Shown here piece by piece: positions 13,601-26,082 of a stretch of DNA of 64,000 nucleotides. The notes under the pieces are model-generated. The model was not told the DNA's origin and searched no databases. It saw only the letters and a program-made list of their open reading frames with translations. Made by a program: the position numbers and the translations under genes. The DNA comes from Straminergon stramineum. Taxonomy: Eukaryota; Streptophyta; Bryopsida; Hypnales; Calliergonaceae. Numbering within the stretch: position 1 is the stretch's first letter; the number at the start of each line of letters is the position of its first letter. The DNA is taken from contig OY987265.1 of NCBI GenBank assembly GCA_963920665.1, positions 36,709,001 through 36,773,000 of the forward strand, written 5' to 3'.

Positions 13601-16135
13601 AGCTGGCACGAAGCTGGTTTCGTGTCAGCAGTCCTGCCATTTGCACCAACGCTGAGAACATATGAATTGAATCAGATTAGAATAAGTTTTTATGCTGCTT
13701 GTATTGAATATCAGATTTACTTCTCTTCCAACAAACACATACATAGACAGAAAAATTTACAGGACTAATGGGATGCAACATCTCCTTCCTTTGAGTTTTG
13801 ACTTCCGTCATCCTTGCATCATCATTTCGACCAGTTGTTTCACGTACATGAACTAGCAGGCTCTGGCATCCAAAACTCCAATTTCGTGGCAGCGAGAGAG
13901 ACTTCCATACCTGGCCTGGTCGTTCGATCCCTTTAAGAAAGGGCTTGCTGAGTCCTGCTCAATACATGGTGGATTCTCATCATCCCCGCCCTGGACATTA
14001 TCTCCTTGATTTCCATCTGCTTGGTTGCAACACGACCACAGAATTAGGAACTACGCATTTGGTAAAGGGAGGGGCACATTCAAAAATTTTGAATGAGGCC
14101 AATGTCAGTAATAATAGGTTTTGAAAGGGTAATGCTACACTCCAGCACAAAGCAAACAGAGTACGAAAAGACTGTGAACAGAATCTAGATACCATCCAAA
14201 TCATGATTGTAGGGAGCATTCAGGTATCTCATTGGGCAGGGTATTGCATTTGGATCAAGTCCGGGACTCATCACTGCATCGTTTCCTTTGCCTGCTGGTT
14301 CAGATACTGGCACATCTTGGTTATGACCCGGAGGTTTGTTCGACATGGATTGACTAATGCAAATACCCACGCCTTCCTTTTGATGTCCATGAGAGTTTAT
14401 TGGAAGTACAGCTTCTTCGATCCTCGCCTTTACAGTGTCACTCACTACTTTCTCCGGTTCATTTCTTGATAAATCCTTTTGAATTTCCATACGGTTCTGT
14501 AGAATGCCATCTCCATGATCCAATAGAGTCTCGGACGCCACAACCGGCGCTATCCTTGGCATACGTGCGATCGACACCTCCTCCTCCTCCAGAGCCTCTC
14601 CATCTATTTCTGCAAATTCTTCTTTAAGCTCACTCAGGTTCAATGGCATGATCATCCTGAACAGTTTCGCCCTTCCGCGCTCACTCTTTCGTGCCGAATT
14701 ACAAACGTGCTCGGATCCTTGGCTATTGCATGATGCCTTCGGCATAGTAACTGGCGCATCTGCAGAAACAAAGAGAGGAAAATATCCTGGATGATGTCAG
14801 GACAATTCAGGGAAAAGGCGGATGGACAGGTGACGATACATTACACCTCAAAGCAACTAGGCACCGGATTGTCTGTTTTATTACCAGATTGTGCGAGATG
14901 TTCTGAACCAGAAGCAGTTTTGGATTTGTCTGGTCTCTGTATCTTGGAATTCACTGAAAAGTAGTTTGATCCCTCAGAACACGGAGGTAGTTTTCTAAAT
15001 TTCCTAGCGACTTTCTGAGACGCATCCCTCATCTCCATTTTCTGCTGCTGTGCCAGACTTGCGCCTTGTTTAGCCAGAGTTGGCATTTTTGGCCTCACGT
15101 TTTCCTTCCCGAGCGCATTCGTATTCCTCAATCTTTCCGAAGGCGGACTACCAATTCTACGCGTGATACTTCACTTTAGCACGTCAAATTGTGGTAATTG
15201 TGGTACAGGCAATTAATCGGAAAAAACAGAGAATAACGGACATCAGTGGGAACTGGACACAACGATTGCTGAATGGATGAACAGCCTCGCTCCAATATTT
15301 GATATCTTAATCCATAGGTAAAAGGCGTTATAATAAGTGCTTTGTGCCTTTCTCCATGTGTTGTAATCGGCAATCAGACAATTCTAAACTTTAAAGGAGT
15401 CTTGAGGGCGGGATTAGAGCACCTGCAATTTGAACTGAGTGTGGCCAATACAGGTAATTTAGAGGCGCGTTTGGTGGTTGCTCCTCTTCGTAGAAACTTG
15501 TTTGCTACCTCTCGGAAAACCGACTCTCCTAGTCGTTGTCGGCTAGCTTTTGAATTCTGCCTCTCAATCTCATGTTTGACAGTGTTTCCGCTGAAGCTCA
15601 TGGAAGTGCTGCCCTCCGATTCCTGAAACCAAATGAAGATCAAAGTATTAGAAAGTGGTGCTGTAAGCGATCGTAGTTCAAGAAGATATATAAACACAAA
15701 TATTAATCTTACCAAAGAATTGGATTCCCCTGATTGAATGAGCTTCGCCACGTTCGGCATCAGCTTGGCCAGATCGTCGTCATCATCACTTGCATTCCTA
15801 CCACTTGACATTTTCCGCTTCCACTGAGGAGCAACCTGCAAATCACTCTTGTACAACCACGCACATGTTCAGTCAGTATAGTAAGCCTCCTGAATGGTAC
15901 ACATAGAAATCTGTAACAAGTTTTGCACAAAATTATTCGATTCTTTAAAAGAACACTTGAACATTAGTAATCAAAACTTAATTTGACCATTTAGAGGCAT
16001 AGCAGGCCATGGAATGAAAGGCTACCTAGTCTTGTCCACCAATAATACAGGGGAAACTATCAGCTCAATATCAAAACCACAGAATCCTACCGCCAGCGCT
16101 ATCGAGCTTAACAGTGTCTTCAAGCCGGCAAGCAT
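10641..16135 (-). CDS. CENP-C: Centromere protein C (CENP-C), 14 exons, 862 aa
   Basis: Inner-kinetochore protein that binds the CENH3 nucleosome through its CENP-C motif and links centromeric chromatin to the outer kinetochore. Proposed exons, in order: 16135-16091, 15835-15713, 15622-15423, 15147-14885, 14759-14193, 14016-13911, 13651-13482, 13109-12712, 12331-12227, 11972-11923, 11803-11713, 11664-11456, 11249-11125, 10777-10641. All introns are GT-AG, all phases agree, and the sum is 2589 nt including the stop. The diagnostic part is exon 13: from about residue 791 it reads RRVSTRIKSRPLDWWRGER, then MLYGRVH, the plant CENP-C motif. Exon 14 supplies the short conserved C-terminus with a SFVDGSHCELLRLAA-like end. 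The middle is long, charged and poorly conserved, as in the family, with an acidic DDDDD run near residue 36. Weak points: exon 1 encodes only 15 aa, and the exon 7 donor (13482) has an alternative at 13436. Confidence 0.9.
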
Positions 16136-16496
16136 TCATGGAATCAAGAATTGAAGGCGCGCGCACCGCAGCCGTTACCGACCTGGAAACTTCTCTGTCC
16201 ACAAGCCATGGTTAAGTAGTACTTGCAACCTAACTAAATTGGAAAAGAGACAAGAATAATTAATGTGTAAAGAAGATGCAAGTCACGATCCTACGCAAAG
16301 AAGACCAAGAACTGAACGAAAGCGAGCATCTCTTACAAATTCGAAGAAGCAGTTCCACGGCAACAGTTCCACGGTAAACGTGAATCCTTAAGCTTAACAG
16401 CAAGGAGAAGACGGGTTCATTTGGCGCCATAGCTTTCTTTGAAGGTGCTCTTGAGTGAGACTGTTAAAATTTTAGAGAGAATTCATTTAGTCTTGT
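16136..16496 (-). promoter_or_regulatory. Upstream and 5' UTR region of CENP-C
   Basis: About 360 bp of moderately GC-rich sequence between the proposed start codon and the first dispersed repeat at about 16497. Several short upstream ATG frames exist on the minus strand (for example at 16210, whose frame stops after about 20 codons), so an upstream non-coding or differently spliced 5' exon is possible. I see no specific promoter element. Confidence 0.3.
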
Positions 16497-16740
16497 ACAC
16501 ACGTAGCCTATTAATGTGAACTAGTGTGCCTTGTGTTGCTGTCACAATACAATGAAATTAAAATTAAAATAGTTTTTAAAATTTTTAATTCATAAAAAAA
16601 TTCAAAATTCAATAAATTTCACAACATAGGTCTAAATTTTACAAAACCAAGCCTGTGAACCCCTCACGGCAAAGAGCTTTTTAGCAATACGAAGAACATG
16701 ACCAAGAGACACACAGTCTAGGAGATCTCATCGTAACAAA
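16497..16740 (-). repeat. Dispersed repeat R, copy 3 (inverted)
   Basis: Reverse complement of the repeat at 4886-5095. It begins with the complement of ACACAAGGCACACTAGT near 16520-16537 and ends with the complement of GAGATCTCCTAGAC near 16720. It lies directly upstream of the CENP-C 5' region. Confidence 0.55.
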
Positions 16741-17518
16741 TAAAACAAAGCAAACAACCTAACTGAAGGTATGGATAGGTGATATTTATATGATTTTCAA
16801 TATTCTACCATCAAAAGTATTGTATTTATATCTAATAGTATAATTCTAAATGCAATCAAATATGAATAGTGTATTTGATGTTTTTTATTGAAAAACTTAA
16901 AGATGGAAAAAGTATTTTGATAATGCGCTTTTGATATTCATTATTCAAGAGTTAAAAGATTCAAATGCATTCATTTTTGCAAGCAATTACTATTTCAACT
17001 TAGGAGTGATGGGGTTCTTCAAAAATAATTCCAGTTGCTTTGTTAATTAGGACTTCATGTTACAAAAATCTTTCAATTTATCATGTTCAACATCAATTAT
17101 ATTTGTTTAGAAAAATCAAGTCAAATAAATTCACCAACGTCATAATTATTTTGAGTTTCAAAGATAAGATGTAGAGGTATTATAAAAATGATTAGGCTCA
17201 ATGATTGATTGTATGAATTGTTCCTTGTTTCAAGAGTGCTCTTAGAGTGATGAAAGGAATATGACCACTTTACAAAAAACTATTGCCACATGTATCTATA
17301 TCATCTTATCCAATTTTCTAACAAAAATCACATATTATTACTTGTTCTAAAAGTTGTATGCAACCAATTTTAAACTTATGCCCAACCAAATTATCTCATT
17401 TCTTAAAAAATGGATGAAATTTTGGTCAATTACAATCCTTCATTTTTTTAATGCCTTATTAAGTACTCCAAAGTCCACACTTGAGATGATGAAACAAAGG
17501 GCACAAAGGAGATGTTTT
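16741..17518. other. AT-rich intergenic DNA
   Basis: No gene, structured RNA or clear repeat boundary seen in this stretch. Confidence 0.4.
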
Positions 17519-17552
17519 CACTAGAAGAAACTAGCGGAGGTTTCTTCTAGTG
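17519..17552. mobile_element. 34-bp minimal CACTA remnant with both termini
   Basis: CACTAGAAGAAAC, seven unpaired bases, then GGTTTCTTCTAGTG: two CACTA-type ends facing each other with almost nothing between. It is flanked by TTT at 17516-17518 and TTT at 17553-17555, a candidate 3-bp target duplication. The termini match those of the 3.5-kb element at 22178-25715. Confidence 0.7.
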
Positions 17553-17813
17553 TTTGTTGAATAGTACCTCCTATATATATAATTACATCCAAAAATTGCT
17601 TACAAAAATAACTTATTCTTGTGAATAATTAAATAAATTTGAAGTAAAATATAATATGTAAAATAGTGCAAATATATAAACAAAATGAAATAAAAATTCA
17701 AAAGCAAGATTTAGATCTAAAAGGATTTGTTGGATAAATTTTGCTTTTCCAATGCTTTCTAAACAAGAACAAATTATCCTTAGATTTTAAGTTCATGTTG
17801 CAAAGTGTAAGCT

Positions 17814-19038
17814 CTCTACAAGGAAATGCAATCTAATATAACAAGTTTTTGACAAAGAATTGTTCGAAATAGCAATAGCCATATTATTGCTACTTCATCT
17901 TGTCAATTTGTGAGAACTTGTTAATTTCTTGTCAAGTTGTTGTCAAATTTGTAGTTAATGTTTGATTCTCTTCTCCCTATTTGCTAAAAACCCAAAGATT
18001 TCATTAGGTTATTAGCACATTTTCCTTTTCATCAATTGTCATAAATATCTTACCTTGAGTTACATGCAAAAATCAAGCTCTCTCTATATATAGATGGAGT
18101 AGTAGTAGGTAGAACAACCCATGTGGGATATGTCATTTAGAAGTTGCAAAAGCTCAACTGCTCACAGTTAAGTTTGAAATAGGATTTTGTTTTAAAACTA
18201 GAATTTCAGACCTCATTTAGGCATAGTAAAATAACTTTTTAGAAAAACTTTGAACTAAAAATAGTTGATAAATCAATTCAAGTTTCATGTCCAAAAATCC
18301 TTTTGATATTTTGATCCTCTAATCAAAAGTTATGGACAAATTTCAGAGAGGTAGTGGAAAGGAATTTTTTTTGACCTTTTCAAACATCCTCTCTAAAATA
18401 TGTCCATAACTTTTGATTAGAGGATCAAAATATCAAACAGATTTTTGGACATGAAACTTGAATTGATTTATCAACTATTTTTAGTTCAAAGTTTTTTCTG
18501 AAAAGTTATTTTACTCTGTCTAAATGAGGTCTGAAATTCTAATTTTCATACAAAATCCTATTTCAAACTTAACTATGAGCGGTTGAACTTTTGCAACTTC
18601 TAAACGACGTATCCCACACGGCTTGTTCTACCTCCTACCACTTCATCTATATATAGAAAGTTTCTCTTCTTAAATCCACTAAATAAAAGTGGTTCATGAA
18701 GTGTTGTGAATCAACGGCAATTGGTTGTGCTATATATGCATTTTTGATCAATATATAATGGTTTAAAATTTAAAGCAATTTCAATTTTGATATTTTGTCT
18801 TTTGCAGGAAATGGGGACACTTGTAACCAGTGATTAGGCCATCATTCTAGTATGGCAATGGGACAACTAACATTAAAGGATATTATAGAAAAGAAGTTGA
18901 CAAGAATTTAGCAAAGTGACAAAATAGTTGACAGAATTTTGTTCAATTATTGGTCGAATTTACAGGTTCCCACTAACAAAACAATTGACATTCTTTTGTC
19001 AATTTTCTGTCAAATAGGACATAGTTTCCCTTGTAGTA
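17814..19038. mobile_element. Non-autonomous CACTA-type element (1.2 kb) with GCT target duplication
   Basis: The left end reads CTCTACAAGGAAA and the right end TTTCCCTTGTAGTA, one mismatch each from the canonical CACTA/TAGTG. GCT at 17811-17813 is repeated at 19039-19041, the expected 3-bp duplication. Subterminal regions repeat short TTGTCAA / TTGACAA words in both orientations, typical of CACTA transposase-binding arrays. No transposase frame is present. A foldback element (18079-18660) sits inside. Confidence 0.75.
18079..18660. mobile_element. Foldback (hairpin) element nested in the CACTA element
   Basis: Two arms of about 270 bp are near-perfect reverse complements: 18079-18352 and 18388-18660. 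Examples: TTTCAGACCTCATTTAG near 18205 against CTAAATGAGGTCTGAAA near 18519, and ATATATAGATGGAGTAG near 18084 against its complement near 18640. The loop is about 35 bp. Arm identity looks high (a few percent mismatches), suggesting a fairly recent insertion or a transcribed hairpin that could give small RNAs. Confidence 0.8.
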
Positions 19039-19041
19039 GCT

Positions 19042-21818
19042 CTAAGTGTAAACGTGTTAGAGCCATGTGGCATAGAATATGTAATGGTTGAGTTCTTTGT
19101 GCAAGCCAAAGAAGAGCTCACACCTAAACAATCTCAATAATACTTTCAAGATTGCTAGCATTGTCCTTGGATACAATCCTCCAATAACAAAAAATATTTC
19201 AGCTCCAAAAATTGAAATGCCTTATCTTTCATAAATGCATAAGGTATGGCAATCTTTGGACATAAAAGAGAAAGTGGACCCTCAAATAGGGTACAACTTC
19301 ACTTACAAATGAATTTATATTATGCCAAAGGGTCATTTAGGCCATATGTAAGCACATTTGAATAATATAAGTGGTCCCTAGCATGTGCTAAGAGTACCAC
19401 CATCATTATTTTCCATGGTGCAAACTTACATCATTACTATGGTCTTGGTGTGTATTGTTGTTAGTAAGAGTTCAAATTAATTTAGTAAGGTGATCAATAT
19501 TAGATGCTTAGACATGTATTGGTGCTAATGAGCAACTTCAAGATTTAAGCCATTTTAGAGATTGAGGGATAGAGTTTCTTTGGGTTGTCCCTTACCATCA
19601 AAGTTGTTTTCAACAAGGAGGGTACATTCTTCAATTCAATTAGTAATTTTGTACAAAAAACATGATGAAGTAGGGAAATGGATCCCAAAAAGATTTGAAG
19701 TACAATCTTGTATCACTTTAACACTAAGAAAGAGGGATGGGTTTGCTTAAGATTTAGTGCAACATGGAGTTGACAATATTAATATGACATATAAGGCTAA
19801 AATTTTAGAATTTTTCAACTAATTCTAGGTTCTACAAATGTTTTTGAAGTCCAAGTTCAACATGCTTGTCTATGTAAGCAATTGCAATTAGATCCAAATG
19901 AAAAGCTTCACAATATAAATGTTAATTGTAAGTTGAAGTTTGATTTGCATTTTCTTTCTTGAATTGTATTATTTTGTATTTTTATGTTTTGATATATGCT
20001 TTAATTTTTGAAAACTCATATTTTTTCTTACAAATTTATATTTTATCATTGTAAAAAGATTGGGTGGACCCTAAGAGTATAATAGGGCTTTTCATGGTTT
20101 TTCATGCCAAGATAGGCAAAGCATACCAAGGAGGTCATTCAAATAATGAACTCCTTGATGATAGTTTGTTATTCTATAATGCCGATTACTATACTCCAAT
20201 AAGGAATGATCTTTTGGGACTACTCAAACATATTCTACTAGAAAGTTTTAATGATTTTGTTTGTCCCCTACCAAATATGACTACTAAGGGTCATATTTGT
20301 TATATTGAGACTTTTTGTAGATTTTGAGACAAAATGCTAGTTATTGAAAAATTCATTTTAAAAAATAGGAATTGAAACCAAAAATAAATAATGCTCAACT
20401 AGTGATCCTATAATGAAATTCTAAAAAGTGTTGTTGTTACATGTTCATATGAAAATACTAGTAAAGAGTTAAAGCAGTTTATCTTCGAGTCGAGGATAAA
20501 AATGAGACTGCGAAAAGTCTCCATATAATGAATATGGCCTTACTATTGAATTTTTCATGGAAAATTATATATCAATTTCCTTACCTCAATGAAACTCATG
20601 ACTAGAAGCAAAAAAACACAATTGCAATGTTTTTTTGCTAATTACTGTAATAGTAGATCTCTTCTTAGTGGCCTTAGACTATCATAAAATAATAAACCTT
20701 TTTATTTTCAAAAAAGAATCCAAAGAATTATTGTTCATATTAATGGACTATGGCTAAGATACCAAAGTTATTGCAGGACTTGATGTGATGAAATACACAA
20801 TAGATTACAATGTGATGGTCCTTAGATTTTCTATAGCTAATTCAACACAATACATAGATTTCTAATTCAATCATGAACATTTGGTGGGATCACAATAGAA
20901 GCAATAGATCAAGCATTGTCATTGTAAAGATTGTTTGCGAGTGCACAAATTGACACGGTAAAATAGAAGTTCTAAAAGTTTAACAATATGCAACAAGAGA
21001 TTAAGTGTTCACTAGGATCAAACTATCAAGGACTTTCAAATCCATTTACTTAAAAATGGACAAGTCATTCAGAAGATATAACAATAAGTCAATAATCTCT
21101 ATTCAAGGGATTTTATCAAATTTATGTATAGTGCAATTGCTAGTAGAAGATCCAAAAGTTTCATTTTCATACAATTTTGCTTTGTAGGTAAACAAAAGAA
21201 ATGAAAAACACAAAATGGTTGTTGATGTGTTGCCACCTAGAGTACTTCAAATTTCTACAATTGATTGAATATAAACATTGAATGGAGAGTACTTGATTCT
21301 TCACTAGCATCTTCATTGGACTTTGTTAGGTTTGTATTATGTACCCACTATGAATTGACTTGAGTTCAATTGGCTTTCCATTGCACTTAATATATAACAA
21401 CATTCAATGAGGCCTCTCATGTTTGGCTTAAATATAGTGCTTTGGTAACAACAACAACAATGTGAATTCCAACTTCTAAATTATTTTCCAATGCTTTGTT
21501 ATGATCCAATGAAGGATTATTCTATACCAATGCTTAAATGTCTAAAGTAGAGCATTTTTCCTAGATGCTCCTCCTCAGTGTTATGTATTGTGATGGTAGG
21601 TAGCTTTGGCAACATGGTGAATATTTTCCATATCTTGGCAACTCCAAATAGATAAATTCCCATACTCATGAGCAAACCAATTAGCATGTCTTACCATAAA
21701 ATCATGAAAAGTAACTTTTTGCACTGCCCGTAGTCTTCCAGCCATTGCAAATAAGCCAATGATTCATGAGTTGACTCCAACAACAAGGCATGATAGCAAG
21801 AAGCCCACTACGTTAAGT
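19042..21818. other. AT-rich intergenic DNA, no gene supported
   Basis: Short open frames (19562-19750, 20064-20327, 21005-21187) have no recognisable domain and no splice-consistent neighbours that I can see. They may be decayed retroelement coding sequence, but I could not identify reverse transcriptase, integrase or gag motifs, nor long terminal repeats. Confidence 0.4.
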
Positions 21819-22177
21819 CTACCATAACTTCACTGTAGCAAGTTTGCCTACTACAATAGGGCACACAAAATCACAGCATCCTTGAACTATGATTCCTAGT
21901 GTATGTTGAATTCTTGTTACTCCTTGTATCAATTGATCATCCTCAAAGAAACCTCCATTTATTTGTTCCCGAGCCAAACAACAAAAGAAGATCAAGTTTC
22001 CAAACAAGCACATTACAACATCCCTATTGAGGTATCTACTTCAAGCCAAGAGTGAAATAATTTGCTCTGCATAATCCTTACATGAACCACAGGAGTGAAC
22101 ATGGCCAACACCAACCAAGCTATATACCAAATGAATGCTCACAAAGCAATAGCTCTTCAAGCATACTTGCACCATTT
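21819..22177 (-). pseudogene. Coding-like fragment left of the CACTA insertion
   Basis: On the minus strand two open frames (22226-22041 and 22013-21819) have protein-like composition. Directly at the insertion point the frame reading NGASMLEELLLCEHSFG can be joined across the element to the frame on the far side (25716-26074). I do not recognise the protein. It may be an unrecognised gene interrupted by the transposon, or a decayed fragment. Confidence 0.3.
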
Positions 22178-25100
22178 TACTAGAAGAAACCCCCGTTATT
22201 TGTGACATTAGACAAAAATATGGCATGTTTTTCTAGACAAGAGGATGTCAAAGACTTAGAGGCAATGGATGCTAGAACTGTAGTGGACATTCCAAAAAAC
22301 ATGTGGATGTCAGTAGAAAACAATGCCATACTAGTGAAAACAAGTATGTTCTTTGAGACATCAGAAAAAACATAATCATGTTTTCTGTGACGTTGAAAAA
22401 AACATGACAGTGTCATGTCAACAAAGTCAAACAATTTCACTGCAGGTAAGTTTTCAAAAGTTACTAGGTAGTGAGGTAAAACATTGACCCACTTTGAAAA
22501 TCATAGGGGAAGGGTAGATCCTTGGGAGTTTCACAAAAAAGACTTCATGGATCCATGATGAAGCAACTTTTTAGTACTTTTTAGTTAGGGCATACAATGA
22601 AACAAGGAATTTGTTGGCATGGCTTCTAAAATTAGTATTACGTGTTCATGCACACATGATGAGACTTAATACATTTAGGATTTTATATGCACATTACTAT
22701 ATTATGTGCTGCACTTTGGATTATATGATTCACATTCATGTGATGTATTGGGACATTTTCTGCATATAAATGCTATAAAAATTATGTTGCTTTGAACTAT
22801 TTATATTAAAAATTGAACACTTTTTTCCTATATACTCAAATTCTATATTGCAATTCCAACATTCTTGCTATACTAGTGAAATATGATGGGAGTAGTATTG
22901 TAGACCTTAAAATGCAATTTGTGAACTCAAAATTGGGATAGTAGGTGTTTTGCTAAATTCACAACAATGTATGAGAAAAGTGCTAAAAATATTGCATCAA
23001 TCCATATTATGTAGAAGCTTTAAGTGCACAACCTTTGTGCAAATGCATACAACTTGCTTTCTTATTTCCAAACATGAAATAGTGCATTAGTAGTACATGT
23101 GAGATTTGGAAACATGGGTTCCTTTTTTTTTTTCTTAAAAACTCTTGTACACATCATGCATTAAATTTTATTTAACATGTTCCATCTCCTTCCCACTTCC
23201 CACATTCATAACTTGCATGGATACATTTTTGTACATATGTCCACATTGTTAAACCAAAAATAAATAAATTATAGCATCATGTATATCTTGTTTCATGACC
23301 TTATCTTTTTTTTTGCTACTTGTCATGGTACTCATTGCAATAGGGAAATTCCAAACCATTAAGACAACTATATATTCATTTGAAAAAGCCTTAAGAATTG
23401 TACAAATTCAACTAAATCTAATTTCCAGTGGAATTTGACCTTCTACTTTCATAGACGTTGGAGTTCCCCCTCTATATTTTTTTCAATTTAGTTTTGCTTG
23501 TGTTTCCTCCTCTCTTATTTTTCTTGATATTATGCCATTATTGTAGAATTTGGTGAAATGTAGGAAGCTTAATAGTATTTAGAACTAGAAGTGTGTAGTC
23601 ATTGAAGGAATTTACAATGCCTAATATATATCTAGTCGATGAACACAATCTCCATATTGTTCTTGTAATTGTATTGTTGTACATCCTTCACAAAATACAC
23701 ATCCATACAAAAGAGAGAAGTTTATCATATACAAATTATAATACTACATTACATGGCTTTTTGTTTCCTTTGCATTCTTTACTTCTTTCCTTGTGCTTTC
23801 CCACAATTTATTTGTGGACATGAATTTTTGGTATTACAACTTTTTGTTTGATACCTGAAGGTGTGTAAGGCCTTCTTTCCATGAAATGCCACTTCTACTT
23901 GCCACGCCAATTACTAAGTGTAGAAAACTTTTACATTTTATTTTTGGATTGATTTTATCATTGGATCTTGCATTTCACTAATACTTAAATGTGTAGAAAA
24001 TATTTTATTAAGCAATTATGTCCACATACATTGCACAATATTTGCATTAATTTGAAAGTGAAAATATGTTTCTTGGAGTGCTTGGTTTGCTATAAATTAG
24101 GTTTTTTCATCATCAGACCTTAAAATTTCTACACTATTCATTTTGAATTTCTAATTCTTTATGTAGGAAAATTGAATTAACAATCATTGTATATTTTTTT
24201 TTAATTTAAAGAAATAAATTTTCATTCTTCTTATAATTTTTTAGTACAAATACTTTGTACATCAAAGCTAAATGTAAATTGTAAAGACTTATAAGATGGA
24301 ATTGGAATATTGTACTGTCTATGGTAAAATTGTTATAGCAAAAGATGTTGATCTTATGAAAAAAATTCCATACACTATCATTCTTTCATTAAGAAATGAA
24401 TCGTACAAGTTATTTTTCCTAAAAATTTCCATGATAGTCCTAGTTCAAAGTTTATCCATTACTTTCACATAAGAAATCCAATTTGAAATAATGGAAACTT
24501 CCCACATCCATTAAATTACTATGTATGAGAAACAAATTTTGACTATGGATAAATATCTCAAAGTTAGTTGGGGCTAAGGTAAAAAGCTAACTATATGAGG
24601 AAAAAATAGAGGTTGGGCAACCACATAGTATGTTTTTGCATAAAAAAAAGTAGCAAGTTGACTTGGCAATTGTGTGATGTAGCATGCATTGAGGATGATG
24701 TGGCATGCCACATCATGACATTTCAGCACCGTCTAAGAATTCTAATACTATTTTTTTCATGTCATTTGTGATAAGAACTTAGACGTCAATACAAATGTCT
24801 AGATGTTTTTTGCGACATCAACTCAGACGTCAACAAAAATTTCCAGATGTTTTTTGCAACATCAACTTAGACATCCAAATGTTTTTTGGTATGTCAATTG
24901 CAATAGTGTAGTGTTCATTAGGATGTTCATGTATAAAATTCAACTTGTAATGAAATTTACGTTTAACATATCCTATATGTTTTGTCATCTTCCTACCTCC
25001 CTACTTGTATATGCATCTTACCTCATGTCAACATATTCACAATAACTCGCTCTTTAGTGGTTGACATATTCACTAAATATCTTATATTATTTATGAAGTA

Positions 25101-25715
25101 TTATATACAAGGCATGGCATATTGTATATGGTGTTTTGCAAATGGCCTATTCTATATGGTGTATGGTGTGTGTCTAAGTGGACATCACAAAAAACATCTA
25201 GACATTTAAGTTAATATCTTAAAAATTGAGACCTGTCCTCCTACCATATCATTGAAGACGTTGTTTGTGACATTGTCATGTCCCCTGGAATGTGCCATAA
25301 TACACAACACACTTGACATGATGTTCAAAAAAATAAACCTCATGTTACTCTGGACATCTAAAAAAATATGTCCACGTCAAAGTAGATGTCCTAACAAACA
25401 AGACCTAGAACAAAATGCAATTGCCACATCATCAATTGCGTGGACGGAAAAAAATATGACATGGCATTGTCTGCCATGTTGGCGGTGAGGTGGTAGCCAT
25501 GTGGTGACATTTTATGACCTTGCAACACCATGTTTTGTGAGACATTGTCCAAAATCACCTTAAAATTGGACCACGTTTTTTACAATTTTATATGTTTGGG
25601 GGCATGTTCATTATAATGCATTTTTTTGGACATCCTTATTGACGTGGTTGACATCCAAAATAACAAACCTAGCACATTATGGGCTTGTCACAAAAAATAG
25701 GGGTTTCTTCTAGTG
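22178..25715. mobile_element. Non-autonomous CACTA-type element (3.5 kb)
   Basis: The left end reads (T)ACTAGAAGAAACCCC at 22178 and the right end GGGGTTTCTTCTAGTG ending at 25715, so the terminal inverted repeat is about 15 bp with the first C mutated to T. TTT at 22175-22177 and TTT at 25716-25718 form the 3-bp target duplication. The inner flanks are packed with subterminal repeats built on GACAT/ATGTC and GATGTTTTTTG words (22200-22440 and 24770-25660). No transposase is recognisable in the interior, so the element is defective or a carrier. Confidence 0.75.
24776..24895. repeat. Subterminal tandem repeat inside the CACTA element
   Basis: Three imperfect copies of a unit of about 40-55 bp built around TTAGACGTCAA and CAGATGTTTTTTGC. 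The pattern is typical of subterminal transposase-binding arrays of CACTA elements. Confidence 0.6.
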
Positions 25716-26074
25716 TTTGCGATGACATGTGGGATCTCTTGCTTCGTGATGTATTTGTTGAAGATTCATCAGTTGAATTACAAGCTAGTGAAGTAGATGG
25801 AGATAGTTGTGACAAGAAAGATTATGTCCGTCGCTATGCACACTTATTCATGGTGGTTGGAGACTTCGTGTATTCAAGAATTTTGTTACCAAGGTCAACA
25901 TAGGATAATGCCTGGCCATAATCTTTATACTGGATTGGAATACATGCGTCGGCATCTTCATGGCCATGTTTAAGCAGAAGACTTCGATCAATGTAACAAA
26001 AAATGATCTGACCTTCACAAATAAATAATCCTAGTTGTTCAAAATGTTCAAGCAGACAAAACAAGTTCTGATAG
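25716..26074 (-). pseudogene. Coding-like fragment right of the CACTA insertion
   Basis: On the minus strand an exon-like block begins after a good acceptor (TTCTTTAG, about 26075-26082) and runs about 70 codons, including ...NLFCLLEHFEQLGLF and DYGQALSYVDLGNKILEYTK. It has no stop until about 25834 and a possible donor at the CTTG/GTAACA. A second frame nearer the insertion (rich in Ser/Thr, ending SKRSHMSSQ) continues into the sequence left of the transposon. The helix-rich composition suggests a repeat-type scaffold protein, but no family is recognised. Confidence 0.3.
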
Positions 26075-26082
26075 AGATCGAT

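Noticed and set aside
13134..13768. Frames of 69-122 codons on both strands inside the CENP-C locus
   Set aside because: They overlap exon 7 or its flanking introns in other frames; only the minus-strand exon model has matching phases and splice sites.
19562..21187. Retrotransposon coding remnants
   Set aside because: Short frames only; no reverse transcriptase, integrase, protease or gag motif and no long terminal repeats could be seen.
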